64,000 nt of DNA, from contig OZ022512.1 of the NCBI GenBank assembly GCA_963989385.1, forward strand, positions 28,169,899 to 28,233,898, written 5' to 3'. This stretch comes from Ctena decussata (lineage: Eukaryota; Mollusca; Bivalvia; Lucinida; Lucinidae). Below are positions 23,628 through 36,314 of the stretch, piece after piece. Position 1 is the stretch's first letter. Each line of letters begins with the position of its first letter. The notes beneath the pieces are model-generated. The model did no database searches. It was not told the origin of the DNA and saw only the letters and a program-made list of their open reading frames with translations. A program made the position numbers and the translations under genes.

Positions 23628-26401
23628 CAGGGTGTCTAAAAAAGAAAAAATAGTGGACCCGTGTTGAAATTGCTGTAGCTCCTTTATTTATGATTGAAAC
23701 TTTTCAAAACTTGGCATGGTTGTAGCAAAGTTATTCTGGTGAAGATTCTTCATAAAGCAGAAGTACGAGGCTGATCCAGAAGTTCGTGGACACCTTAAAT
23801 AACTAAGGAATCTGAAGAGGGAAATCGATGAAACGCTACATGCCCATTTTTACATCATTGATAAACACACATGTAAAGTTTGAATCAGATATCTAAAACG
23901 GTTCATATATAACACTGCCTTTTGTTCTGTTACCCTAAGTTGCGCAGCGCATGCCACAACGTCACGTTGACGCCTGATATATGCTAGTGCCCAAAAACGA
24001 AGCTGATAAGATCCACTAAAGAAATCATGACATTAAAATCACAGTTTCAGCATTCATATGATGCGAGGAATAAAGCAATAAGACAATCACAAGTTTTCCA
24101 TCTGGTTTTATAAAGAACAACTTATGATATCGCGTAAACATTTCTTGGGCTCAGTTTTGAGGTGTAAAATCTACTATTTGATCAAATAAGTGCACCATTG
24201 CCATCCTGAGGATCAAAAATATCGCTCGAAATTTATTTTTATGACTTGTTTACACAGTATCTTGAAACGTGTATGTCTCGTGATGCTTTGTGTAAAATAT
24301 GATTTGTTTCCGTTGTATTCGTTATGTTTTTATGGCGGGCTTAAGACAAACTGCTTGCGTGCAGACGTTGGAAAAACGTCATTTTCTTCTTTCATGCCAG
24401 AGGGTGGTGTTCTGTTTTGTGTGTACAGAATGCCATGTCAAATGCCAATAATAAATATTCATATCGTTTGAAATTTGGAAATGCTATGTTAGTTCTTGAC
24501 TGAAATTTTATATCGAAATTTTAAGGATAAAGAATATATTTGATTATTTTAAAAGGAATATTTTGTATTTTTCTGTAAAAAAAATCTGGAGTGCGCCGCA
24601 CAGACAACCCCTGGTATATTCAAACGTAGATGCCAAACCCAATATTTATTGAATTTACCCGATATTGTCAGAAATTATTCAGCCATATATAGAGAAGCAT
24701 TGGTCAAGTTTTGAAAGAAATTACTTATTGCAGTTGGATTTTATGGATTGTGTCCACGAATTTCTGGATCCTCCCTCGTACTTTAACGTGAAGTGACGCC
24801 ATAATGTATAAATGACATCATTTTGTGTCATCTGTATTATTGGAAACACAAAATGGCGTAAAAAAGGGAAAAAGAAATAGTTTCAGAGTGTTCTCAGGTC
24901 TTAATTCTAAGGAAACAAGAATTTTAAACATCTCAAATGATGGAAGGGAGTCTGAGAAAAAACACGCAGCTGAAATTGGCTGCTACATTATGATTAGAAC
25001 CGGGTGGTGAAATAAGCTGTTCAGCATGACTAAGCCGAAAAGCTTAGCAAGAAAAAGAAAGCAGCAGGCCAATAACGGTAACTTCAAAGATCATTAGTAA
25101 ACTGGAAATGGCAAAGTGCTGAAAAGCCTTTTGTTCCTTTACGTGTCCTACTTAATTTTCAGACTTCCAAAGATCTTCTTTGACAATTTTTGTTGATTTT
25201 TTTAATGAATGTGAAACTAATTTCGTGTTGACCTGCAACTTACTTTCCATGCTCTCCATTTTTACTACAAACAGCTATACTCAGCGTCAATGAAAACCCA
25301 CCAGTCTTATAATGCCATACATTTCCTTAAGTTCGATGATCATACTATATCAGCATGATATAGTTATCATTTCGGACCAACTTATTACGCTCATGATGTT
25401 GCTTTGCCTAAACATACGCTGTGAGTGTGTGACGTATCGTAAGCTTTGAAATCAAGAAAAACGAAATTCCAGCATAATTTCACATGGCAGAAATTCCGCA
25501 ATGATGGATTTTGCTAGAGATAGATAGTCCATCAAATCGCTATAGAAAAGAAATCAAGACCTGCGAAGGCAACAAAGTAACATGGAGTCGAACGTCACTA
25601 TATTGGCACATTCATCAATAAATGGACGGACAAAAATAACTTATGGTAAATATGTTACCTTTTGTAACCCAAAATGCTGAAATCAGTGGAATAAAACTGA
25701 ATTTAAGAAATTTTGTGGGGCAAACTTCAACCATTATCCAGACCAAGCATGCCGTTACATGTATAACGTCACCCTTATTTGCCAAACCGCGTCATAATTC
25801 CGTGAAGAAAAATCAAGTTTCTGACAGAGCGCGAAATATAGATTTATTACGCTTTAAATGTGTCATTGGATATCGACAGTGTTCAAACACGTCATATTTA
25901 CGTCACGCTTGAAAGCGCCGATTGGTTGACGAATGTTATTTATCAACATCCTATCCCAACACCAGAAATTAAAGATTTATTAAATTGTCTGTTGCATAAA
26001 TAAACCAAATATTAAACGAACATAACGTGCCATATATCCAAACTGGTGCGTTTTCATTGACACTGAGTATATTTCATTACCAATTTCTTTGATATATTCA
26101 GAATATCCCATATCTGAAATAATGTAAACCCCTTTTTCCGAAGAATGTAAGCTTTCGAACGCTCTGAATTTAAGTTTATTTCACTGGAGGTCAGTATGCA
26201 GTATGCAGAAAAATTGGAAATGACGTCATAAATGAAAATGCTAAACATTATGACGTCACGCTACCTAGCAACAAAGTATTATCAATGCAAGGAGTATTAA
26301 ATTGCTTCAAGCGTCCATAATTTTGAACATTTTCCTTGACAGAAAAGGGAGTTACAGCAATTTCAAAAAAGGTCCACTTTCTTTTTTTTTCAGACACCCT
26401 G
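23628..26401. mobile_element. Mariner-like element with ~60-bp inverted ends, TA flanks, hosting another element
   Basis: The left end CAGGGTGTCTAAAAAAGAAA, continuing through GTGGACC and GAAATTGCTGTAGCTCC, is mirrored at 26338-26401. TA flanks are at 23626-23627 and 26402-26403. Net of the nested insertion it is about 1.76 kb. No transposase motif is recognised. Confidence 0.85.
23766..24778. mobile_element. Nested mariner-like element (1013 bp)
   Basis: The left end CGAGGCTGATCCAGAAGTTC then GTGGACA pairs with the right end (reversed CGAGGGAGGATCCAGAAATT then CGTGGACA). TA lies on both sides (23764-23765, 24779-24780). The outer element resumes at each side. No transposase is seen; the 93-codon frame at 24190-24471 lacks motifs. 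Confidence 0.85.
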
Positions 26402-26739
26402 TATATTGATAATATGAAATAGGTGTTACCTAAATGCGTGCAAAAGCAGAATTTTTTCTTTTACAAAGCTGAGGGCATATAATCTGCAGCCATTTAACTT
26501 CCAATTAGTTCAGGACCCGGTTGTATCAAAGTTTTCATGGTTAGCGACTTATCTTTTAGTAATTGTGCGGGGTGGGGAGGCGGTTGAAAACACTGAAAAT
26601 TTAGAGAACAAGAAAACATGCTAAAGTAATAATAACGATATTAATAATAATCTTTATTTATAGTCGTTTATTTTTTATCAACAACTAACATAAGCTCTGT
26701 AGAGCTTTTATTGCGACTTATTAAGACTATATACATTTA

Positions 26740-26870
26740 TACAAGCTGAGCTGTGGATACGTGACTTGCAAAAGGTCACAACGCAAGGGTCCTGGTGAGG
26801 ATCGAACTCGGAACCCTTCGATCATGGGTCGGGCACACTACCAACCGCGCCACTGCTTTTAGGGAAGAGC
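26740..26870 (-). mobile_element. tRNA-like SINE head
   Basis: On the minus strand, GTGGCGCGGTTGGTAGTGTG resembles an A box and GAGTTCGATCCTC is a good B box. The acceptor-stem halves do not pair over 7 bp, so it is read as a tRNA-derived repeat, not a tRNA gene. Confidence 0.6.
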
Positions 26871-26946
26871 AGAAATAAATAAATAAAAAATTCTTGAAAG
26901 TAATTATATTCTGACCTTGGGAAACTTAAAGTAGACCTACGTTTCA

Positions 26947-26948
<2 letters not shown>

Positions 26949-26983
<35 letters not shown>
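26949..26983 (+). repeat. Poly-T tract (35)
   Basis: Uninterrupted run of 35 T. Confidence 0.9.
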
Positions 26984-26991
<8 letters not shown>

Positions 26992-27179
26992 CTGGTATGC
27001 AAACGGCCAATGTTTCTCTTCAAGAGTATCCCTTTCTGATAGTTCTTTGCTAATAATCCCGCTATCTCTGTTTTGCACATTGTCGTTGATTGTTGCAGTA
27101 AGTTCGACCTTTTGCGTCTAGCTAGTTTTCATGACGTTGTTTCAATGTTGATCGAACACATGGTGTGTGCCAAATATCT

Positions 27180-27880
27180 AGGCTCCAAGGATGGGAATGG
27201 CATGAATAGAAAGGGTTCCTTTCAGGCACGCAACGTTGATTCAACGTTGTAGGACGGATGTGTAGGCTCCTAAAATGGGAATATCATGCATACAAAAAGG
27301 AACACACTCTGCAGGCACACAACCCTGGTTCAACGTTGTGTAGGCCCCTACCCAAGACGCAGGCTCTTAAAGACATACAAAGGGGTACACACCCTTTAGG
27401 CACACATCGTTTAATCAACTTTGTGTGCCCGATTTGCAGGCTCCCAGAATGGAATTTCATGCATACACAGAGGTACATACCGTGTCTGCACACAGCTTTT
27501 ATTCAACGTTTTGTGTCCGATGTGTAGGCCCCCAGAATGGGGGTGTCATCTTACAAAGAGTACATATCTTGCAGGAACACAACGTTAATTCAATGTGTAC
27601 CTGATGTGTAGGCTCCTGCATGCAAAGAGATAATTATCGTGTTGGCACATAACGTTGATTCAACGTTGAGTGTCCGATGCATGGGATGTCATCTTTCTAA
27701 GGGTACATTTCCAGCAGACACACAACGCTGATTCAATGTTGTAGGTCCGATTTGTAGGCTCCCAGAATCGGGACGTCATATATACAAAGGGGTACCCTGC
27801 AGGCACACAAACGTTGAATCAGTGTTTAATCAACGTCATTCAACGTCGATAACCCGATGTGTAGGCTCCTGGAAATCCAA
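27180..27880. repeat. ~90-100-bp tandem array carrying CAACGTTGATTCAACGTTG palindromes
   Basis: Units contain TGTAGGCTCC.AGAATGGG, GTCAT..ATACAAAGAGGTAC, CAGGCACACAACG and the near-perfect palindrome. The palindrome is intact at 27231-27249 and nearly so at 27650-27668. About seven units are seen, all diverged. No gene. Confidence 0.75.
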
Positions 27881-28695
27881 GAATGTTTCGTCCAACAGAT
27901 TGTCAAATCGGGCCACAAGTTTTATGAAAAGTCCTTAGATGATGGTGCGTTGCCCGCGTTGTCTTATGACGTCATCATGTCGTGACACACTTCAAAGCAA
28001 TGGTCAATGCTGTGTTTGTAAACATACTTTGACAATGCCAACGGGAAAGTGAAGCAAGTTTTTTAAAGGAAAATGTAGATGTATCGCTACCAAGCTTTGG
28101 ATAATTTACAAAGTTCTATTGGATGACATTTGAATGGCTAAAGGTTCTTCATTGCACATCGAGGTATTTGGTTCTATTCACGAATTTCCGTGTCCTTCGT
28201 ATTCTACATCGACCATGTTGTCTTTAAAATAGTCGGTTTTCCGAAATATCGAGGTCAATTCTAACGATGGCGGCCATCATATCCAATCGAATCGACACAC
28301 GAGATTAATGGCATGTGATTTATGACGTAGTGTCCCCTATTGTTTGTTTATTTATCATTTTGCTGATACACAGCTAAATCAGTTACCGTTTACTCATTTG
28401 GACTTCTAAGTTGGATTGACCGCCTTTAAAAATAGAACAAAAAGAAATAAAAGTTGAAGAAAACTTTTTTGGTCACTCTCTCAGAAGCGGGACTTCGAAA
28501 AGGAAGGGCATGTGATCGAGGATGGCTCTCGGCTCAGTGTTATTTTGCATTACAGAAACGGGACAAATCCAATGTAAACAGCTTAAGGGCGCAGCCATAT
28601 TTGTCCAAAAGTTTTAAGCTGGAAGGTGTTGGATTTGCTATTTGTGGAAGTAGCTTTTTTAATGATGCATGTTATCTATAGGCGTGCAGCAGCAC

Positions 28696-28738
28696 GGACG
28701 CGCTTCGCGCGTCCGCGCGCGTGAGCTTCGCTCACGCG
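28696..28738. other. Two adjacent GC hairpins with identical CTTCG loops
   Basis: Stem GGACGCG/CGCGTCC with loop CTTCG (28696-28714) is followed by stem CGCGTGAG/CTCACGCG with loop CTTCG (28718-28738). Confidence 0.8.
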
Positions 28739-28988
28739 TGTTGCTTTTGCACGTATTATTTTCGCCCGTTTTCTGTTGTACAAAAACAGTAGAAACCATA
28801 TCACTGCACCTCTAACCTATAAATTCCTAAAATGCATGCAAGATTACTCTTATTTTGAAGAAGTAGCTATATGCCCAATTAACAAGGTAAAACAACGATT
28901 GAGTCTTAACAATTCTACAGCATAATGTTGCGACCTAGAAAAACGATGAATCTGTTCACAAAAACAGCCGGACCTTCCTATCATTTTT

Positions 28989-31866
28989 TGCTCGCCTGAA
29001 CGAGGTTCAGGAAGAGCTGTTGTAATACCTCCGGCGTCATCGGCGGCGGCGGCGTTGGCGGCGTTAGAAAAATGTTTATGTTAAAGTTTTTAAGATCTCA
29101 TAGTTTCTAAACCCTTTGATCGATTTGAATCATGTTTAGTATGATGATAGATATTGGTCCAAAGTTTTATTCTGTTTCAACCACATCCCTGGTCATAACC
29201 TATAGGTCAAGGTACCGAACTTAGACCTGTTATGTTAAAGTTTTACGTTAAAGTTTTTAAGATATCATAGTTCCTAAATCTATTGATTGTTTTGAATTGT
29301 ATTTGGTATGATGATAGATATTGGTCTAAAATTTTATTCAGCGTCATCCCCATCCTTGGTCATGACCCATAGGTCAAGGTTACGGACTTAGAAATTTTAT
29401 GTTAAAGTTTTAAGTGAAAGTGTTTAAGATCTCATAGTTTCTTAATCCTTCGACCGATTATTTGTAATGATGATAGATATTGGTCCAAAATTTTGTTCAG
29501 CACCATCCCCACCGCTGGACATGACCTATGGGTTAAGGTCACAGACATAGAAATTTTATGTTGCAATTGGAGATGTTCTTGGCTAAATCTTCTTAAAGAC
29601 ACATTTTTGATTGCATAATACCCTAATGACTATTTATTGAAACAAGCTGATCAGAGATAAGATCTTCTGGAACACTTGTGATTCAAATTCAAGTATGGGG
29701 CCAGGTAAAGGGAAATCAAGTGACAAGAATATAGTTTTAAACAGATTATACATGTAGCTGGATCAGAATGTTGAAGACCCATATTGAACAGTATGAAAAA
29801 CACAAAAAAAACATTATTTGCTCTGACAGTTTTTTTTTTATTCTTTTTTTTTTTTAAACAAATTGATAATGACAGTAGGTACTCATACATTACAACAGTC
29901 GCCAACACAGAAGACTCTGTGCAGCCTAGGCAGTCTAATCTTAGTCTACCACATGAATAGCATGGGATTCATGGAAATTCAAAACAAAAAGCATATTAAA
30001 TAAATGAAATCCCTGAACAGTCAACAAAGATTTGATGACTGATTGAATATTTACTGTTCAGACAAAAGTTATGTTTACACTGACTTTTCAAATCAGCCTG
30101 CACTGCTCAGGAGCATACATGAACCCAGAGCAAACTACACAGATGTAACGTAACAACTGATTTTGATGCAAACTTATCACATTGAAGGTATATCTTAAAC
30201 GTGCCTTCAAATCAGCATGCACATCTTGGGCAGACTGATTAGTATTCATTTTCGCTATTTACATAAACACGTTTATCTGTTTCAAAAATGCCGGATAATT
30301 TAAATATGTTTAGGTTTTAGGCAATAAAACACCTTTATGCAAGCAGGATATTCATTAACACTTTTTCGACAGAGGTAGTGCAGCTATGTTGGGATAGGAA
30401 CAACCAAGATGATATTGAATGAAAATGGGCATTTATTTAAATGCCAGAAATAATACTAAAACATCAAATCATATATACATACACATGAGAACTCGAAGAG
30501 CAGCAGATGCAGTTGTAATAGGAGCACTTGTATAGCTGCAACTGCAATTTCAGCAAAATTGCAGGCACCCCTATTTGCAAATCGAAGTTCTTCCAACGTA
30601 CAACTGCAACTGCACATCTTCCAACCACTTTTATGTGAACTTGCAACTAACAAAGTTACGCAAAATTACAGTGAACTATCCTAATCTGGGCAAAATGCTG
30701 TTTAGGCAAATAAACCGCCCTGTTTTAATTTCCCTCCGCACAGTCTTCCAATGAATTAAGGGTGGGGGCTGGGGAAGTTGGTGGTTTACAAAATTGTTGA
30801 GAAAGAAACCACAGCTCATACATTGTCCGCTTCTCCAAAATGGCTGACCCAGCTAGACAAAGCGTGGTCACTTGAACAAATCCAGCCATCTGATTGGCTT
30901 GTTCCACGTAATCTGCCATGAATGTAAACAAACTCGTGATCTAAAAACGTCTCGCCATCGGAGGCCCTCCACAGGGTAATTATCCTGGGGGTCCACACAG
31001 GAGAACTGTGCAGGGGGAATACTCTCTTCATAAAACATTTTATGATCCATAAAATATTATTTTGTTTATATTTATCTGAACAAGTAAATAAAAAATATAG
31101 AGTCACTAGTTTACATAAGATCAGAATAAAATAATTAAAACCAATATAAAGGTTTTGTATATTATGAATTAATAATTTGTCTATATCTTTTCTGTCTATT
31201 TTTAGATGCAGAAGCAGGATAATTGCAAAGTCCCCTTATTTGCCCCCCTCATAGGGTTTTATCACTGCCTTAATCCCCTCATAATCACCTAGGTAAGATA
31301 AATCTTTGATGTGAGCTATGGCCCTAAGTACTATTTATTAAGGGAAAATATGTTGTGCCACCACACTTTAATAGGAGAAAAATGTGTCTTTAACCATTTG
31401 ATAGATTTCCTTTATACTTCCACAGATGTAAGGTAATGGTCTAAATTTTTGTGCAGTACCAGCCCTAGCCCCTAATTGACTGAGGTCAAAGTCATGGACT
31501 TATAAATGCTTTGTTAAAATTTTTGGTTAAAGTTTCCTAAAGGCACAATATTTTCTAAGTGTGTGGATAGATTCAGTTGATACTTAAAATTCTGTTAGAT
31601 GCTAGTGCAGAGTTTTACAAAGTACCAACCCCTACTTCTCTCATTGACCTTTAAGTCAAGGTCACAGGCTGAAGGTTTAAAGTTCCATGAAGCCTAGATG
31701 AAAAGTTATACCCAGACTGATGACAGATATGCTCCAGAGTTTACATGGTAGCAGCATGACTACCCTTATTGACTGTGGAGGTCAAGATCACAGTCTTAGA
31801 ACTTTGTGTACATGTTGGGCGAGCACCAGTTCAGGCGAGCTATGCTGTCTGGTGACAGTTCTTGTT
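28989..31866. repeat. Dispersed element with GCTCGCCTGAAC / TTCAGGCGAGC ends
   Basis: The left end GCTCGCCTGAACGAGGTTCA is answered by CAGTTCAGGCGAGCTATG at 31828-31845. A GGCGGC-rich stretch follows the left end. About 180-bp units (AAGATCTCATAGTTTCTAA, GATGATAGATATTGGTCC, CATGACC.ATAGGTCAAGGT) fill 29090-29560. The middle (29600-31400) is unassigned and may be a later insertion. Similar end design to 16571-18834. Confidence 0.5.
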
Positions 31867-31899
31867 TAACTGTTAACCTGTTAACCTTGTTGAATATTT

Positions 31900-32500
31900 C
31901 AATAATCGTCGGGTGTAATTTATGAAATAGGAACCATTGATGCGTAAGGTAAACTCGGGGTGACTTGTTTTGGCGCGGGGGGGGGGGGGAGGAGGGGGGA
32001 ATGGGGGCGTGGAGGATGTTGGGGCGTCGTGATTTTCTTCTCCACGAATCGTCTTTTACCTTAGCATAGGGAGATCATAATATTAAACCGGGGTTCACTT
32101 TTCTTTAAAAATAATGACCGGGGTCGTTATTCTATGGGGGTCACAATTTTTTATGGCGAGGGGTCGTTTTACCTCGCGTGGGTGAGTCATAATATTTTGA
32201 CCGGGGGTAATAAATAATGACCGGGGAGTCACTTTTCTTTGAAGAATAATGTCCGGGGGGCGGGGGGTCATCATTCTGTTGGGGTCACTTTACTTCGTTA
32301 CACCGGCAAAAGTTAGAAATCCGGACTGTGCCATCCCAGATCCATGGAATGAACACAGAATGAAGCAGAGATCATATTCCATTCCTTTCTTTTCTTTCTT
32401 TCTCTCGATACTGCACTCGGTCAGTAACTGACCATGATGGCAGGCGCGGGGTGTGGCGCATAAGTTTCAAAAAAAAAAAAAAAAAAAAAAAAGATAAGTG
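31900..32500 (+). repeat. G-rich GACCGGGG repeat, poly-G and poly-A
   Basis: G runs at 31978-31989 and onward, then repeated GACCGGGG..TCACTTTTCTTT units (32080-32300), inverted relative to 18880-19095. A run of 24 A lies at 32469-32492. Confidence 0.7.
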
Positions 32501-33245
32501 CTTTTTCTGAAACTATGCTTATAATACTGATAATGCGTGTATTAGTCCAGAATGCTGGGTTGTTTTGAGTTAACAGCTCTTTGAAACAGCTCTTCAGTCT
32601 ATTTCGAGCCGTCGTCTAGAGAGAGGGAGAAAAATAATAGATATGATCGGAGAAAACATCTTAGCAACCCCCACCCGCACCTGCTACAGGCATAGAAGGC
32701 CCTTGCCCTACCATTTTTCGAATTCGTAGGACGCCCCTGCACTAAAAGTTATCCAGCACCGTCGCCCGACCAGACCACCCCAAATTAGTCAATAATGCCT
32801 GTATAAAACATTACTGCAATTCGGGAACTAGGTTCTGTTAAATGCCCAAAACAGAACAAAGTTAATATACCGTTTTATCCGATGCCAACAAAAGTTATAT
32901 GCAGACATGTATCTATGAACACTCTCACACATTCCGGGACAAATGTGTAACTCGGGACAATTCATACTTCTAATACATAAGAAATCCGGACTATATTACT
33001 ATAAATCAAATGCGCGGTAGACAACAACGTCAGCTCCCTATACTGTTTCGCCGTTCGAGACAGGAAATACGCCCGCCTCGTAGGCTTATGGAATAGAAAG
33101 TGCATTCACCTTTTGGAATTTAAGTGTTTTTCTTATGTCATGCTTATAATACTGATAATAACCGTATAGGCCCATAATGCCTGTATTAAAAGTAAACGGT
33201 AAGAGAAAGTAACAAGCTGCAACACGAACAAATACAGACTAAAAG
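32500..33245. other. No gene recognised
   Basis: Nothing beyond short repeated phrases such as CATAATGCCTGTAT. Confidence 0.35.
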
Positions 33246-33249
33246 TAAG

Positions 33250-34575
33250 GAGGAAAATTCTCATGAAATGACATATTCAATTCCAGATCCAACCAAAGAC
33301 ACCATGTGGGAAAGAGACAACACAAAACAAGTCATAACCAAAGACAACGGCAGCCATGTGAACAGCCATTTAGGTGGTCAATAGGCTAGCCTTATTATCA
33401 CAAACAATATATCAATAACAGACATAGCAACTAAAAACACACAAAACAACCAAGAAGAACCAAAACAGAACTGTCGCATTGTGACGGCCAGTAATGAAAT
33501 AACTGGGGGGGCCTGAACTGGGTGGTAAACCAACCCTCGCCCTTTGTTCTGTCTTTGTTCATCAGACACTTAGTTGTTCAACCCAATAAAAACAACCACC
33601 GCCCGCACAACAGCCCCACAAAAAAGCACCAACTCTGACAATAAACCCAAATTATACGTAAAACATTAAACATCTATTTTCACTAAATTCGATTTTACAA
33701 TGTTCGGGCTGGCCTTAACATAACAAACCATATATAAAAACAGTTAAAGCGACTAACAACACATAAAACAACTAAGAAGAACCAAAACAGATGTGCCGCC
33801 TTGGGACGGCCAGCAGTGAAACTACTGGGAGGCTTAACCGGTTTTTGGTTAACACTTAGTTGTTCGGTTTGCGCGGAAGATTCCTAACCCGTAAGTGTTA
33901 TATCTCAAGAACGTGGAAAGCAAAATTAAGACTAAGATAAAACAAACATGAAAGTAAAAAGTATGCAAAGACCAGGAACTGAAACAATCAAAATCCAAAT
34001 CCAGCCCTCAAACCATAGTTGGAAACAACTAAGATAACAAATAATCAAGATACAGAGAACATATGGCCAACCGAGTGAGCAGCTTGTTCCCAAAAGGTGG
34101 CCACTCAGCAACCCAAACCGAACCAAAAATAATAAGAACATACATAAGATAAAACATCACAGAAACTCTGACACCAAAAACAGGCAACAGAGAACCACAA
34201 CAGAACTACCGCCTTGGAACGGTCAGTAATGAATTACTGGGGGGCTTAAATCGATTTTACAGGCCCAACCTCACATAAAATACTGCATAAAGACTGCATG
34301 AAGACTGCATAAAATAGCAACACTGAAATTTTGGAGCAGAAGAAACCTACCAGTTAAACCACGGTGGGCCGGACCCACGATGTCCCGGAACGGGTGTCAG
34401 GCGCCAACCGTCTGTGTTACAATTAAGTTAGGTTCAGGTTGGTGTCTTCTCAAAGACTGAGGCCCGACCCACCGTCGTTCAACCGAAGAGGTAAGCAAAG
34501 CTGTGAACATTAATTGGGTTACCCACCACGCAAAACCGCTTTAAGCTCCTTCCAACTCCCATTTTTTCAGTTTAT
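33250..34575 (-). mobile_element. Cluster of Penelope-like termini
   Basis: On the minus strand the block begins with a decayed ORF C-terminus (34570-34480; GGTAACCCAATTAATG, GGTCGGGCCTCAG) and its 3' UTR (to about 34310). A terminal block follows (34270-33955, near-identical to 12637-12954), then two diverged terminal copies about 305 bp apart (33890-33700, 33590-33410). A 3' end followed directly by terminal sequence is the tandem layout expected of Penelope-like elements. Confidence 0.68.
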
Positions 34576-34679
34576 ATTTAATTTATCAGACTGTCAAAAT
34601 AAGTGCCATACGACAACAGTCTGGATGTGAACCTGCTCTGACTGTTCAGTTTTTCATGTTGTTAAAGCCGCCATTCAAT

Positions 34680-35226
34680 GGACCAGTTGCCATAAGGGGG
34701 TTTTCCTGATACAATTATAATTGAGTAATATTTTGTAAACAATTAGTCCTATGTAGGGACGGCATCCCTAAAAAGCCTAAGTCAAACGGACCTTTGGTTT
34801 TATGTACACACAGTCATTACAATGGGTGGGGTAATTCCATACCCGTCGACCCTAATGAACCTAAATGGTAATTTACGGTCTTCCAATTATAAATTGACTA
34901 ACGGTTGTGGCATACCTTCAATAAGCAGTAGACACACTTTAAGATGCTATAAGGTTTCCTTGTCCACTACATATCTGCTAAAACATATCACTTCATTTGT
35001 AATTTATAGTTTTTGTGTATTTTGAACCTACCAACTTTACAGAAAACCACAACGTTTCTCCACCAAACAATAGAATTGCCCTCCCTGTCATGCAAGTATT
35101 TGTCAATGACTGGACATTGCAGAAATATGACCATTTTCTGTAAATCTTCTGACAAATGAGTTATGTGCCCTTGAATGCAGAAAATTGTGTTAAAAGTCTG
35201 AAAACTGAAAGTTTTATACGTAACAG
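34680..35226 (+). repeat. Left arm of a ~550-bp inverted repeat
   Basis: It runs from GGACCAGTTGCCATAAGGGG to TACGTAACAGA. Collinear inverted match to 37081-37632, by eye about three quarters identical, including TACAATTATAATTGA, GTAATTCCAT, AAACATATCACTT and AACCACAACGTTTCTCCACC. Confidence 0.85.
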
Positions 35227-35706
35227 ATTTCTCATTGATTTAAGTGTTCTCCATAGTCCTATCATTCGTAGAAACGGCAAATCACTATGAACAGCTTTTC
35301 ACTCGCATTTCTTGATTAAATGTGGGTTGATGTGTATATATAGAGTCATACAATTAGCAAAAAGTAATAAAACTTTATTTCATGTATCATTATAAATTTC
35401 TCTACAAAATATAATTTTCCTTTTCACTATAAGCAATCGTTAGGAATTGACAGTAGACCATGACTGTACATTGTATTTTTACTCTTTTATTTAAGTTAAT
35501 GATATCGAAAGTAGGTCAGTTTAGTTGCCAAATCATTTGTTTTTTCAAAACCGATTAATGTGAAACTCATGGAAGTTTTATTTGTGTAAAAGTAGCTAAT
35601 AGCGGCCATTTACAATGACGGAACTGTAGTGAGAACCTTGAGGCGATACCTGACGATAGAATAATTTATGAATTTATACTACCGATAGAGAAATGAACAT
35701 TCTGAT
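35227..35706. other. Unassigned loop sequence
   Basis: AT-rich, with no gene or repeat recognised. Confidence 0.35.
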
Positions 35707-35934
35707 AATAAAATATAAAAGTTAGTTCCTTAAAGAGCAGAGAAAATATTCAAAAGGAGAGTATGGGCCAGACTGTACAGTTTCGAATACTAAATTCTCT
35801 TCAGTGACCCTGAATGAACTGGCAATGAAAGCCAGAGAAAGGATACTGTAATTTCGAGTTTCAACAAGGCAGCCTATATAAAGACTGATGTCAATCCGAA
35901 TGGGGTCCAAATATTGCAAACCTGTTTAGAATAC
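35707..35934 (+). repeat. 228-bp direct repeat, copy 1
   Basis: Differs from copy 2 (36087-36314) at two positions that I can see, so about 99% identical. The copies start exactly 380 bp apart. Each contains the same 65-codon open frame on the minus strand, with two amino acid changes. Confidence 0.95.
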
Positions 35935-36086
35935 ATGGGTCTAAACATATAAAAATCGATTTCTCAGAATATTTCCGCTGATCTCTGAGGACCAAAAGAA
36001 AAAAAAATATAAACTGCACTATGGACGATGTACGGGGCTGCTTTTTAGGGCTGCCACACAGCACAACACCAGCTGCAGTGACTACA

Positions 36087-36314
36087 AATAAAATATAAAA
36101 GTTAGTTCCTTAAAGAGCAGAGAAAATATTCAAAAGGAGAGTATGGGCCAGACTGTACAGTTTCGAATACTAAATTCTCTTCAGTGACCCTGAATGAACT
36201 GGCAATGAAAGCCAGAGAAAAGATACTGTAATTTCGAGTTTCAACAAGGCAGCCTATATAAAGACTGATGTCAATCTGAATGGGGTCCAAATATTGCAAA
36301 CCTGTTTAGAATAC
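36087..36314 (+). repeat. 228-bp direct repeat, copy 2
   Basis: See copy 1. The 152 bp between the copies is unique and includes CACACAGCACAACACCAGC. A young segmental or target-type duplication. Confidence 0.95.

Noticed and set aside
26740..26870. Possible tRNA gene on the minus strand
   Set aside because: A and B boxes are present but the acceptor stem does not pair. A tRNA-derived repeat fits better.
27258..27527. 89-codon open frame with repeated His-Thr words
   Set aside because: Product of the tandem array, with a matching frame on the opposite strand.
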